Of a DNA stretch of 64,000 nt, positions 36,392 through 44,207 are shown in pieces (positions within the stretch are counted from its first letter, which is position 1; the number at the start of each line of letters is the position of its first letter). A program made the position numbers and the translations under genes. Under the pieces are notes generated by a model that was given only the letters and a program-made list of their open reading frames with translations, ran no database searches and was not told where the DNA came from. Source of the stretch: Glutamicibacter sp002979865 (GTDB lineage: Bacteria > Actinomycetota > Actinomycetes > Actinomycetales > Micrococcaceae); NCBI RefSeq assembly GCF_050030965.1, contig NZ_CP188297.1:3782001-3846000 (forward strand), given 5' to 3'.

Positions 36392-36420
36392 TTGAATCTC
36401 AAATACTGAGACGTGATACT
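36392..36420 (+). promoter_or_regulatory. ndgR promoter with operator in the spacer
   Basis: TTGAAT (36392-36397) and GATACT (36415-36420) are exactly 17 bases apart, and the -10 ends 6 bases before the ATG at 36427, so the mRNA is probably leaderless. The spacer holds the inverted repeat TCTCA (36397-36401) and TGAGA (36407-36411). An outer repeat TTCCAGTAT (36377-36385) and ATACTGGAA (36416-36424) encloses it. A protein bound here would block RNA polymerase at ndgR and could also act on the divergent leuC. A near-copy of 36396-36417 lies before leuB at 49740-49761. Confidence 0.65.
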
Positions 36421-36426
36421 GGAACC

Positions 36427-37152
36427 ATGACAACAGGCAGCGGCGTAGGCGTACTGGACAAGGCAGCAGCCATTCTCAACGCATTGGAGAATGGTCCCAC
36501 TTCACTGTCCCAGCTGGTAGAACTCACCGAAATCTCGCGTCCTACGGTGCACCGTATTGCCCAATCGCTGGTTCACCATGGATTGGTGGGACGCGACATG
36601 CACGGCCGCTTTGAGTTGGGGAACCGTCTGGTGGAACTCGCCAGCGCCGCTGGCGAAGACCGATTGGTCAGCGCCGCGGGCCCCGTGCTCATCAAGCTTC
36701 GCGACCTCACCGGTGAAAGCACGCAGATTTTCCGCAAGCAGGGCGATTATCGTGTGTGCATCGCCAGTGCTGAGCGTCCAATCGGCCTGCGTGACACCAT
36801 CCCTGTTGGAACCCAGCTGTCCATGAAAGCCGGCTCGGCAGCCCAGATTCTGCTCGCCTGGGAAGACAATGAACGCATGGTCGATGGATTGCATCACGCG
36901 CGCTTCACGCCGACAATTCTGGCTGGCGTCCGTCGGCGTGGCTGGGCCCAGTCGCTGGGAGAACGCGAGCCAGGTGTTGCTTCCGTATCAGCACCAGTTC
37001 GCGGGCAGTCCGGACGAGTCATTGCGGCCCTGTCCTTATCTGGCCCGATTGAACGACTCACGCGCCAGCCAGGGAAGATTCACCACGAAGCCGTGACTAG
37101 TGCCGCCCACGAGCTTTCTGAACTGCTGCGCATCCAGAATGACCGCGCGTAG
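36427..37152 (+). CDS. ndgR: IclR-family regulator of leucine biosynthesis (NdgR/LtbR type)
   Basis: A 241-residue IclR protein with the N-terminal winged helix (VLDKAAAILNALENGP; ISRPTVHRIAQSLVHHG) and the C-terminal effector domain. Position divergent from leuCD is the conserved location of Corynebacterium LtbR and Streptomyces NdgR. The frame is open 340 bases upstream, but the protein clearly begins at MTTGSGVGVLDKA, where a promoter sits at leaderless spacing. Repression of leuCD, leuB and itself is inferred from the shared operator. Confidence 0.92.
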   Translation: MTTGSGVGVLDKAAAILNALENGPTSLSQLVELTEISRPTVHRIAQSLVHHGLVGRDMHGRFELGNRLVELASAAGEDRLVSAAGPVLIKLRDLTGESTQIFRKQGDYRVCIASAERPIGLRDTIPVGTQLSMKAGSAAQILLAWEDNERMVDGLHHARFTPTILAGVRRRGWAQSLGEREPGVASVSAPVRGQSGRVIAALSLSGPIERLTRQPGKIHHEAVTSAAHELSELLRIQNDRA

Positions 37153-37179
37153 CCAGCTCATGAAGCACGTTCGGAGCAG

Positions 37180-38196
37180 CTAGCCGAAGTGGTCAAAGCC
37201 TGTCTCGGGCTTTGCTACCTTGCCATCAAGTTTCACTACTGCGCGGCGGCCATTAGCCGGCTTGGCAGAACCAATTACGGTGAATTCCTCTGGGATTTCA
37301 ATTCCCTCTGGGAAGGCAGCAAGGAGTCCAAAATCTTCGCCGCCGTACAATACCCACGAGATTGGATCGGTGCCGGTCAGTTCTGAGGCGGCTTCCAGGC
37401 GAACAGCATAATCCTGCAATGCGGAAGACTCTAACTCTAGATTCACATGGCTGGCTTTGGCCAAGCGTCCAGCGTCACGGATCAGCCCATCTGATATGTC
37501 CATCATGGCTGTAGCACCAGCTTCCGCGGCACGCGGGCCGGATTCCAACGGTGGCACGGGACGGCACTGCGCCTGGACCAGCCGGCGCACTGCCCGGCTC
37601 CAGCCTTGTTCGTTGCGATCATGCTCAAGGACGGAAAGCCCTGCCCCAGCTGCACCGACACGTCCTGCCACGGCAATGCGGTCTCCAACTTGGACTCCGC
37701 TCCTCAGGACCTTGCCATGCTCGCATTCGCCCAGAACGGTAGTGGTGACGGAAATTTCTTGGGACTTCCCGAGGTCTCCCCCGAGAATAGTTAGTTCCTG
37801 TGCGCCAAGTCCCTGAATAGCCTCGGCTATGCCGCGGCTGAAGTCCCTGACCCATTCCACGGAAGTGTCTTTCGGCAGGGACAAAGAAATCACGGCGCCA
37901 GTTGCGTGACCGCCCATCGCATTAATGTCCGAAACATTTTGTGCAATGGATTTCCACCCGATGTCATAGGCTCTGTGCTCTAGCCCGCTGGGCCAGATCA
38001 ACCGAAAATCTTGATTCTCAACCAGGGTATCCACGGAGACGAGAACTTCCGTTCCGCGCACGCGCAGCGCGCCTGCGTCATCGCCGGGCCCGAGACTTGC
38101 TTGTTCAGAATCAAGCAGCGGCAACATCGCGTCCAGGATGCCTTGTTCCCCAAGGTCACCTACCGTTGCATCAACGTTTGGTTGGTTTGTAGTCAC
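37180..38196 (-). CDS. thiL: thiamine-monophosphate kinase
   Basis: Phosphorylates thiamine monophosphate to the active cofactor TPP. The 338-residue PurM-like protein has GPGDDAGAL, SVDTLVENQDFR, NVSDINAMGG (Mg and ATP binding) and DISDGLIRDAG. The C-terminal WVLYGGEDFGLLAAFP is diagnostic. In related actinobacteria thiL often follows ddl and the DUF3515 gene; here it sits beside ndgR. It is 6 bases from the upstream GTPase gene. A small hairpin in its last codons (37194-37213) might end the convergent ndgR transcript. Confidence 0.95.
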   Translation of the reverse strand: MTTNQPNVDATVGDLGEQGILDAMLPLLDSEQASLGPGDDAGALRVRGTEVLVSVDTLVENQDFRLIWPSGLEHRAYDIGWKSIAQNVSDINAMGGHATGAVISLSLPKDTSVEWVRDFSRGIAEAIQGLGAQELTILGGDLGKSQEISVTTTVLGECEHGKVLRSGVQVGDRIAVAGRVGAAGAGLSVLEHDRNEQGWSRAVRRLVQAQCRPVPPLESGPRAAEAGATAMMDISDGLIRDAGRLAKASHVNLELESSALQDYAVRLEAASELTGTDPISWVLYGGEDFGLLAAFPEGIEIPEEFTVIGSAKPANGRRAVVKLDGKVAKPETGFDHFG

Positions 38197-38202
38197 AGAG
38201 TT

Positions 38203-39846
38203 CTAATCGGCTTTCTTGGCAGCTGAGGTAATCAATGCTGAATAACTATTGAAGGTGTCCAAATGCTGGTCAACAGGATCAATCACGGCCTGCCTGACCA
38301 AGTGGGATACCGAGCGCTCAATGTTCTTCAACGCTTTCCTACGCTTAACTTTAGCGACTATTCGGTTGACAAACGAGCAAGCCAGGCCAAGGACAATACC
38401 CAGCAGTATTCCTATGAAAACCAGCAGCGTCGGGAAGGCGATTCCTTCGACCCGGGGAGCCGGAGGCAGGTCGAATTGGAAGTATCCAGCCACCGGATAG
38501 CCCGCGAGCCACAAGGCTCCGCCCAGGGCCGCAACAAGTGCCACCCATTGGATGACTTTGACTACCGGCCACCACCACGATGACCGTTCAACACCTAGCG
38601 GCGTGCCTGCTATAGCCGCATCGATGCCGTCATCTAGTACCTCCGTATTCGCGTGCACCTTTTCACGCAGTGGCTCTTTCCAGCTTTCCGGAAGATCATT
38701 GGAAGCCTCGGAAACATACTGGTCGATGCCATGTTCGATAGCCGCAGCCTCCGCGACAGAAAGCACTGGACGCGAAGTCAATGACAATTCCGGGTCTTCA
38801 TGCCGGCGCCCGAGATTCATCCGCTTCAGCGGATCGTTGCGCAGCTTCACCAGCCACGTGGTCAAAGGCCATCCTGTTCGCGAAGCACCCCGAAGCAGGT
38901 AGGAGGTCTCCACTGCGTCAGCAATGTACTGGGCGCCGTGCGCTTTTGCGATCACACGCTCCAGCTCCGCTTGGTGCAGCTGGCTAGGCAGGCGCACCTT
39001 CTCCACCTGGAGTTCCTCACTGAGGCGGTGGATGACTTGATCAACATCTGCGCGGAGTCGACGTGTGGAAAGTGCCTTGTTTTTCGCCGCGGCCGCAATC
39101 TTGGCCTGCACATCTGCGACGCCTTCACCCGTGGCAGCAGAAGCGCAAACGATGGGAAGGTTCTCCAAGCCGGACGTTGCCAAGATGCCGCGCAAGGAAT
39201 CGACGACTTGCTTGCGTTCTTGTTCTGCAATCTTGTCGATCTGGTTCAGGACGATCAGCAGGTTCCCCTGCTGGCTGCGCAAGGAATTGAGATATCCATG
39301 GTGAATTGAGGCATCGGCGTATTTCTGCGGATCAAGTACCCATACCAAATAATCCACCTGGCCCACCAAGCGAGCAGCAATCTTGTGGTGGTCCACTGCC
39401 GTGGAATCCATGTCGGGTAGGTCCAACAGCAAGAGACCGGAGTCGAACTTCCTTTTCTTTCCAGGTTGTGCCCGGCTGTCCTGACCGCCCATGACGTGAC
39501 GAGTAGTCACTTCCAGCCAGTCCAGTAGTTCGCTTGATCCTTCTGGTTCCCAGATTGCAGCGACAGTATCAGTAGTAGTCGGGCGGATGACACCCGTGGC
39601 GGCCAGCTGCTCTCCTACCAAAGCGTTGAACATTGTTGATTTTCCGCTGCCGGTGGCACCGAAAAGTCCTACAACCACATGTTCGGATGAAAGCTGGCGC
39701 CGAGATTCAGCACGCGTGATAACGTCCGCGGCTAGATCGATGGTTTCTGGCTCCAAGTATGGTTCTGCAAGCTGCATCGCTTCCACGATGCTGTTGATTT
39801 GCGAGTTGAGACCGCTGACTGCTCTGAGAATCTTGCGTTCGGACAT
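38203..39846 (-). CDS. membrane-anchored dynamin-like GTPase, second of a pair
   Basis: A 547-residue GTPase with P-loop GATGSGKST (63-71), a switch I-type Thr region IRPTTTDT, G3 LDLPDMDS and G4 NQID. Two hydrophobic segments lie in the C-terminal third (VIQWVALVAALGGALWLAG; PTLLVFIGILLGIVLGLA), ahead of a basic patch and a helical tail. The architecture (GTPase, helical region, membrane anchor) resembles bacterial dynamin-like proteins of actinobacteria. Its ATG overlaps the preceding GTPase stop as TAATG, so the two are made together. Confidence 0.83.
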   Translation of the reverse strand: MSERKILRAVSGLNSQINSIVEAMQLAEPYLEPETIDLAADVITRAESRRQLSSEHVVVGLFGATGSGKSTMFNALVGEQLAATGVIRPTTTDTVAAIWEPEGSSELLDWLEVTTRHVMGGQDSRAQPGKKRKFDSGLLLLDLPDMDSTAVDHHKIAARLVGQVDYLVWVLDPQKYADASIHHGYLNSLRSQQGNLLIVLNQIDKIAEQERKQVVDSLRGILATSGLENLPIVCASAATGEGVADVQAKIAAAAKNKALSTRRLRADVDQVIHRLSEELQVEKVRLPSQLHQAELERVIAKAHGAQYIADAVETSYLLRGASRTGWPLTTWLVKLRNDPLKRMNLGRRHEDPELSLTSRPVLSVAEAAAIEHGIDQYVSEASNDLPESWKEPLREKVHANTEVLDDGIDAAIAGTPLGVERSSWWWPVVKVIQWVALVAALGGALWLAGYPVAGYFQFDLPPAPRVEGIAFPTLLVFIGILLGIVLGLACSFVNRIVAKVKRRKALKNIERSVSHLVRQAVIDPVDQHLDTFNSYSALITSAAKKAD

Positions 39847-41612
39847 TAATGAGCCCCTTTGCTGCTCAAGGCTGAGGTAATCTTGCCCAATCGATCGGCA
39901 AGCTCCGGCTGTGATTTTGCAGCTAGCTCGTCCAGATAGATCGACGAGGTCATATCCAGTAGATCCCGTGCCCGAGTGTCAAGCATCTTGCGGGCTTTGG
40001 TGGCCATGCGACGTACCGCATCCTCGCCAAAAATTGCTTCCAGCAGTTTCTGCCCTACCAATGCGGAGCCGCCAGCAATACCGATTTCCAGACCGGTGAG
40101 GCCCGCTGTTGACGCAAAGACCACGACCATCAGGATGACCGCCACCCCATTGACTCCAAATGCAGCCATGCGGGCGGTCTTGCGCTTCCCGGCGCCCTCC
40201 TGGCGAATCATGTCCAAGACATCTTTTTGCCAAAGCCGGATACTTTCCGAAGCTTGCTCATTGAGATCCTGTGGCGGGCGCGGCGATTGCAGATTAGAGC
40301 GTAGCGCTTGGCCAAATGGCGTGTTCTTCCACGACCTGTCAACGTCGTGGCAGGCCTTGGTTGCCTCGGCAATGAAGACCATGTGCAAGCCTGATTCGAT
40401 GGCTTGTTCAACACGATGGGTCGCTGGCGGTTTTCCAGTCAGGAATGCGCCAACACGATCCCTCATCCGTCCAATGGCGCCTTCGATTCCGCGCAGCAGC
40501 TCGCCCGCACCTACGAAGTCCTGCCACCGGGCCAGGATTTCGCCACGCAGCAATGAGCCGTCATTGAGCGAATCGTTAATTCTGGCCAATGATTGCTCAA
40601 AGCGCTCATTGGTAAGGGCGCGCAATTCACCGAGCTGTTTTTCCTGCTCCTGTAGTTCAGCGATTAGCTCACTGACATCTGCGGTGGTGCGCCGCAACGC
40701 GCCATCAAGTGTTTGGGCCGCAATCTGCTGCCGTTTAGCGGAATCTGCTGCCAGTGAGTTCAGCCATGCAAGCAAGGGTTCCACGTGCTCACTTGGAATC
40801 AATTTCTGGTCATCCAGTTGCGTCTCGTTCAGGACATGCAGCAACGACGGATCCAGGTCCTTCTCGCTTAACAGGCGTTTCAAATCCGGAACAATATCGC
40901 CTTCGGCTCCCGGTGGCACCCTGTTCAAGACGACGCAGACGGTAATTTTCCGTGCGCCGGCTTCGGTGAGCATATCCCAAGGAAGAGCATCGGCGTATCT
41001 ATTGGCTGTGGTGACAAAAATCCACAGATCTGCTGCGTTCAGAAGCTGGCCCGCCAATTCCCTGTTCTCGTCGGAAACCGAGTCGATATCCGGGGCATCG
41101 AGGATGGCCAATCCGCGTGGAACCTGCTCACGAGGCGTCATCAACAGCGCATGGCTACTGGCTGCTCCGGCATGTGCATTGAAGCCACGGCCGGCTACGC
41201 GTTTAAGTTCGGGAAGAATCCGTTCAGATTCAAAGAAGGACTGGTCAACAGGGTTGAAAGCCAAGACCGGAGTCCGTGTGGTCGGACGCACAGCGCCGGA
41301 GAGACTGACGGGTTCCCCCAGGAGGGAATTGACTAGAGTCGATTTGCCCGAGCCCGTGGAGCCACCGACGACCACCAGCAGCGGTGCGCCGAGATTCGAG
41401 ACTCGTGGAATCAGGTAGTCCGAGATTTGATGCAATGCCTTGTTGCGCAGTTCTTCGAATGCAGAGGCTTCTCGTGGCTGGCCATTTACAAAGGAAAGCT
41501 CTTCGAGCAGCTCCTGGAGCTCACTCAAACGCGCGGCGGAATCACTGCCAATTTCGGTTTGCGAGGCAGTTTCCTGCCCTGAGCTCTTAGCCAGATCTGA
41601 ATTCGACTCCAT
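39846..41612 (-). CDS. membrane-anchored dynamin-like GTPase, first of a pair
   Basis: A 588-residue GTPase: P-loop GGSTGSGKST (83-92), VRPTTRTP switch region, G3 LDAPDIDS and NRVPPG at the G4 position. A long helical central part (ALRRTTADVSELIAELQEQ) is followed by hydrophobic segments near residue 480-520 (AVILMVVVFASTAGL; GIAGGSALVGQKLLEA). It is paired with the next GTPase, echoing tandem actinobacterial dynamin-like pairs such as Streptomyces DynA/DynB and mycobacterial IniA/IniC. Septal or membrane remodelling is inference. Confidence 0.83.
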   Translation of the reverse strand: MESNSDLAKSSGQETASQTEIGSDSAARLSELQELLEELSFVNGQPREASAFEELRNKALHQISDYLIPRVSNLGAPLLVVVGGSTGSGKSTLVNSLLGEPVSLSGAVRPTTRTPVLAFNPVDQSFFESERILPELKRVAGRGFNAHAGAASSHALLMTPREQVPRGLAILDAPDIDSVSDENRELAGQLLNAADLWIFVTTANRYADALPWDMLTEAGARKITVCVVLNRVPPGAEGDIVPDLKRLLSEKDLDPSLLHVLNETQLDDQKLIPSEHVEPLLAWLNSLAADSAKRQQIAAQTLDGALRRTTADVSELIAELQEQEKQLGELRALTNERFEQSLARINDSLNDGSLLRGEILARWQDFVGAGELLRGIEGAIGRMRDRVGAFLTGKPPATHRVEQAIESGLHMVFIAEATKACHDVDRSWKNTPFGQALRSNLQSPRPPQDLNEQASESIRLWQKDVLDMIRQEGAGKRKTARMAAFGVNGVAVILMVVVFASTAGLTGLEIGIAGGSALVGQKLLEAIFGEDAVRRMATKARKMLDTRARDLLDMTSSIYLDELAAKSQPELADRLGKITSALSSKGAH

Positions 41613-41681
41613 GAGAACTATCTTGCCTCATGCCAACAAGGAAACCCGCGAGCCTGATGCAGATTTTGTCCGGGAAACGCA

Positions 41682-41707
41682 AAAACCGCGGAATTCTCCG
41701 CGGTTTT
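41682..41707 (-). terminator. intrinsic terminator after tRNA-Glu
   Basis: AAAACCGCGGA (41682-41692) pairs with TCCGCGGTTTT (41697-41707) over an ATTC loop. Read on the - strand the stem is followed by T residues, and it starts 5 bases after the encoded CCA of tRNA-Glu. It also separates the tRNA unit from the GTPase pair. Confidence 0.85.
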
Positions 41708-41711
41708 ACTG

Positions 41712-41787
41712 TGGTGACCCCAACGGGATTCGAACCCGTGTTGCCGCCGTGAGAGGGCGGAGTACTAGGCCGCTATACGATGGGGCC
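41712..41787 (-). tRNA. tRNA-Glu (anticodon CUC)
   Basis: The - strand reads GGCCCCATCGTATAGCGGCC at the 5' end. The acceptor stem GGCCCCA pairs with TGGGGTC, with a G-T pair at position 2-71. The anticodon arm is CCGCC-CTCTCAC-GGCGG, giving CUC. The T arm has GGTTCGAATCC. CCA is encoded (41714-41712). Body 41715-41787 is 73 bases. Confidence 0.96.
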
Positions 41788-41791
41788 GTAT

Positions 41792-41831
41792 GCTGAAGAT
41801 AAATCTTCAGCTCACCAAATCTCTTTGGTGA
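41792..41831 (-). repeat. two back-to-back hairpins filling the tRNA spacer
   Basis: The 48-base spacer between the two tRNAs consists almost only of two stems: GCTGAAGAT/ATCTTCAGC (41792-41800, 41803-41811) and TCACCAAA/TTTGGTGA (41812-41819, 41824-41831). They abut without a gap. They may mark processing sites in a two-tRNA precursor or act as an attenuating structure between the genes. Confidence 0.6.
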
Positions 41832-41835
41832 AGCG

Positions 41836-41907
41836 CTGGGATACCAGGACTCGAACCTAGAATGACGGAACCAGAAACCGTTGTGTTGCCAATTACACCA
41901 TATCCCA
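41836..41907 (-). tRNA. tRNA-Gln (anticodon CUG)
   Basis: The - strand begins TGGGATATGGTGTAATTGGC. The acceptor stem TGGGATA pairs with TATCCCA, and the discriminator is G. The anticodon loop TTCTGGT is closed by ACGG/CCGT, giving CUG. The T arm has AGGTTCGAGTCCT. CCA is not encoded, unlike in the neighbouring tRNA-Glu. Body is 72 bases. U1-A72 is the identity feature of bacterial tRNA-Gln. Confidence 0.95.
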
Positions 41908-42066
41908 CTGTGACTTGGCCTTTCCGGAATCCAGCTGAGCGTCATTCCGGCCACTGCCGTAGCACGAGATAAAACTATACCGGCCTAATGTTCAGTACAC
42001 AAATCGAGTCCCGCGACCGGTATCCCACGCAGAATCCGCGGAAAATCAGCAAAGAACAGTTGCCAG

Positions 42067-42570
42067 TCATCCCAAATCCTCCACTAGCCAGCCAGGGAAA
42101 TTCTTGTGAAGTGAAGCACGGTCCTGGAAAGCTAACTGGAGTCCCCCATCAACGGCACTTGGATAGCCACCAACAGGGTCATCCCCTATGCAAAGCGCTT
42201 GTGCCGGCAGACCCTCTAATTCAGCGTACCGGCCAAGGAACGGGGCAAAAATGGGGTTTAGGAGCACCGGTGATATCGTAACCAGCGATCCAAGGCGTAT
42301 AAGCTTATCCGCTGGGCGCGGTTAATCCTGCCAAACTGTACGCACGCAGCAACCGCACTGCTCGCTTTTCCACAAACGTGAGCTTGCCTGCGATGCACCT
42401 CTCCCGGGCTTAATCACCCTCAACCGCAAAAGCAGCCGCCATTCCGGCTCCGACATGGACGAGAAACCGCGGATTTCGGACGTTTGCAAATCTACGAGCG
42501 CGTCATCAAAATCAAAGCGAACGCCTCGGACAGGACCAGTCACAGGACTGGAACCATCCGAGGCGCTCAA
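42067..42570 (-). pseudogene. decayed HAD-family hydrolase
   Basis: The 690-base gap between tRNA-Gln and gltX holds two - strand fragments of one protein family. The upstream fragment (42570-42322) contains RGVRFDFDDALVDLQTSEIR, a HAD motif I in which the usual Thr of DFDDTL is Ala. The downstream fragment (42267-42067) contains LCIGDDPVGGYPSAVDGGL and FQDRA, which match HAD motif IV. The fragments are separated by stops, and the interval is too short for a whole 220-240-residue HAD protein, so internal deletions are likely. The start and most of the core are not recognisable. Confidence 0.7.
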
Positions 42571-42600
42571 AGTGCTTTTCAGCGGGCTTTCTGCGAATAG

Positions 42601-44106
42601 CTAGCGGGACTCACCAAATGCGCGCAAACGCTTGAGGCTCGACTCGCGTCCAAGAATTTCCATGGACTCGAAGAGCGGTGGAGATACGCGCTTTCCGGAG
42701 ATAGCAACGCGGGCTGGTCCGAATGCCTGACGAGGCTTCAGTTCCAGTTCGTCCACAAGCTTCGTGCGCAGTGCTGCCTGGATGGTTTCGGCATTCCATT
42801 CGGTAAGAGTTTCGAGGCCCTGGACAGTAGCATCGACAACTTCAACCAGGTTTGCCGGCATTCCCTTGAGTGCTTTCTCGTCGATGACAATTTCGTCATC
42901 AGACTTGAAGAGGAATTCAAGCATGTCAGTCGCTTCACCCAACAGGGCAATACGTTCCTGTACCAGTGGCGCAGCCTGGTCCAAGATGTCGTTTTCACGT
43001 TCAGTCAACTCTTCGCCCACCAGACCAGCGGCCTTCAGGTAAGGAACCAAACGATTACGGAAATCCTGCGCTTCGAGCATGCGCACGTGGGTTCCGTTGA
43101 TTGCTTCTGCCTTCTTCACATCGAAGCGGGCAGGATTGGACAGTACGTCCGTTACATCAAAGGCTTCTACCAGCTGTTCACGCGAGAAGATATCTTCATC
43201 AGCACTCAGCGACCAGCCAAGCAGCGCGAGATAGTTCAGCAGTCCTTCCGGGATGAAACCATTGTCGCGGTGCAGGAATACACTGGATTCTGGATCACGC
43301 TTGGATAGCTTCTTGTTGCCCTGTCCCATAACGTATGGCAGGTGGCCAAAGCGCGGCATGTACTGGGCAACGCCGATATCGTGCAGCAACGCATACAAGA
43401 CGACCTGGCGTGGAGTCGAGGACAACAGATCTTCGCCACGAAGTACGTGGGTAATGCCCATCAGCGCATCATCGATTGGGTTGACCAAGGTATACAGCGG
43501 CTTGCCGTTGGCGCGCACCACCACGTAGTCGGGAACGGATCCAGCCTTGAAGGTGATCTCGCCACGTACCAAGTCGTTGAAGGTGATGTCGTGATCCGGC
43601 ATGCGAACACGCAATACCGGTTCACGGCCTTCGGCCTTGAACGCAGCTTTCTGCTCGTCGGTCAGCTCGCGGTCGAAGTTGTCGTAGCCCAGCTTCGGAT
43701 CACGGCCGGCTGCCTTGTGGCGTGCTTCAACTTCTTCTGGGGTCGAGTAGGACTCGTAAAGATGGCCTGCAGCACGAAGCTTGGCAATGACGTCCTCGTA
43801 GATGTCACCACGCTGCGACTGGCGGTATGGCTCATGCGGACCGCCCGCGTTGACGCCCTCGTCCCAATCGATACCCAACCATGCCAGAGCATCCAAAAGC
43901 TGGTTGTAGCTTTCTTCGGAGTCACGCTTGGCATCGGTGTCTTCGATGCGGAAGACCATCTTGCCGCCGGTGTGACGCGCGTAGGCCCAGTTGAAAAGGG
44001 CAGTACGGATCAAACCTACGTGAGGGGTACCAGTTGGGGATGGGCAAAAACGAACGCGTACCGGGGTATCTTCGGTAACAACGGGAATCAACGAAAGATC
44101 AGTCAT
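42601..44106 (-). CDS. gltX: glutamyl-tRNA synthetase
   Basis: A 501-residue class I synthetase with the HIGH-type motif HVGL (29-32, in SPTGTPHVGLIRTALFNW) and the KMSKS-type KKLSKRDP. It charges tRNA-Glu and, in bacteria using GatCAB, probably also tRNA-Gln; both tRNA genes lie just downstream. TAGAAT ends 9 bases before the ATG, so a very short leader is possible. Confidence 0.97.
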   Translation of the reverse strand: MTDLSLIPVVTEDTPVRVRFCPSPTGTPHVGLIRTALFNWAYARHTGGKMVFRIEDTDAKRDSEESYNQLLDALAWLGIDWDEGVNAGGPHEPYRQSQRGDIYEDVIAKLRAAGHLYESYSTPEEVEARHKAAGRDPKLGYDNFDRELTDEQKAAFKAEGREPVLRVRMPDHDITFNDLVRGEITFKAGSVPDYVVVRANGKPLYTLVNPIDDALMGITHVLRGEDLLSSTPRQVVLYALLHDIGVAQYMPRFGHLPYVMGQGNKKLSKRDPESSVFLHRDNGFIPEGLLNYLALLGWSLSADEDIFSREQLVEAFDVTDVLSNPARFDVKKAEAINGTHVRMLEAQDFRNRLVPYLKAAGLVGEELTERENDILDQAAPLVQERIALLGEATDMLEFLFKSDDEIVIDEKALKGMPANLVEVVDATVQGLETLTEWNAETIQAALRTKLVDELELKPRQAFGPARVAISGKRVSPPLFESMEILGRESSLKRLRAFGESR

Positions 44107-44154
44107 GATGTTTTCATTCTATGCCTTCTGCAAAGAAACTTGCAGTTAAAGCGC

Positions 44155-44188
44155 GAGGCTCCCGATCACATTAGCGATCGAAAGCCTC
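44155..44188 (-). terminator. hairpin after the fumarylacetoacetase-family gene
   Basis: GAGGCT (44155-44160) pairs with AGCCTC (44183-44188); inside, CGATC pairs with GATCG after a CC/AA internal loop. On the - strand it follows the stop at 44208 by about 20 bases and precedes gltX. The T-rich run after it is short (GCGCTTTAACTG). Confidence 0.5.
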
Positions 44189-44207
44189 ACAACATCAGTG
44201 ATGGTTC

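Noticed and set aside
36085..36426. N-terminal extension of the IclR regulator
   Set aside because: The extension runs antisense to leuC and through the promoter/operator; the family N-terminus matches the ATG at 36427.
37194..37213. Hairpin CAAAGCC/GGGCTTTG as a terminator of ndgR
   Set aside because: It is inside the thiL coding end and has only a short stem without a clear T-run; kept as a possibility, not as a feature.
39976..41418. 480-residue open frame on the + strand
   Set aside because: It lies wholly opposite a dynamin-like GTPase with intact motifs, is Ser/Arg-rich and shows no domain; it is a codon-bias shadow.
41712..41907. tRNA genes as an integration site for a mobile element
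   Set aside because: No integrase gene, no repeated tRNA 3' end and no foreign-looking genes next to them.
41706..41954. Short - strand open frame across the tRNA genes
   Set aside because: It reads through both tRNAs, whose structures are complete.
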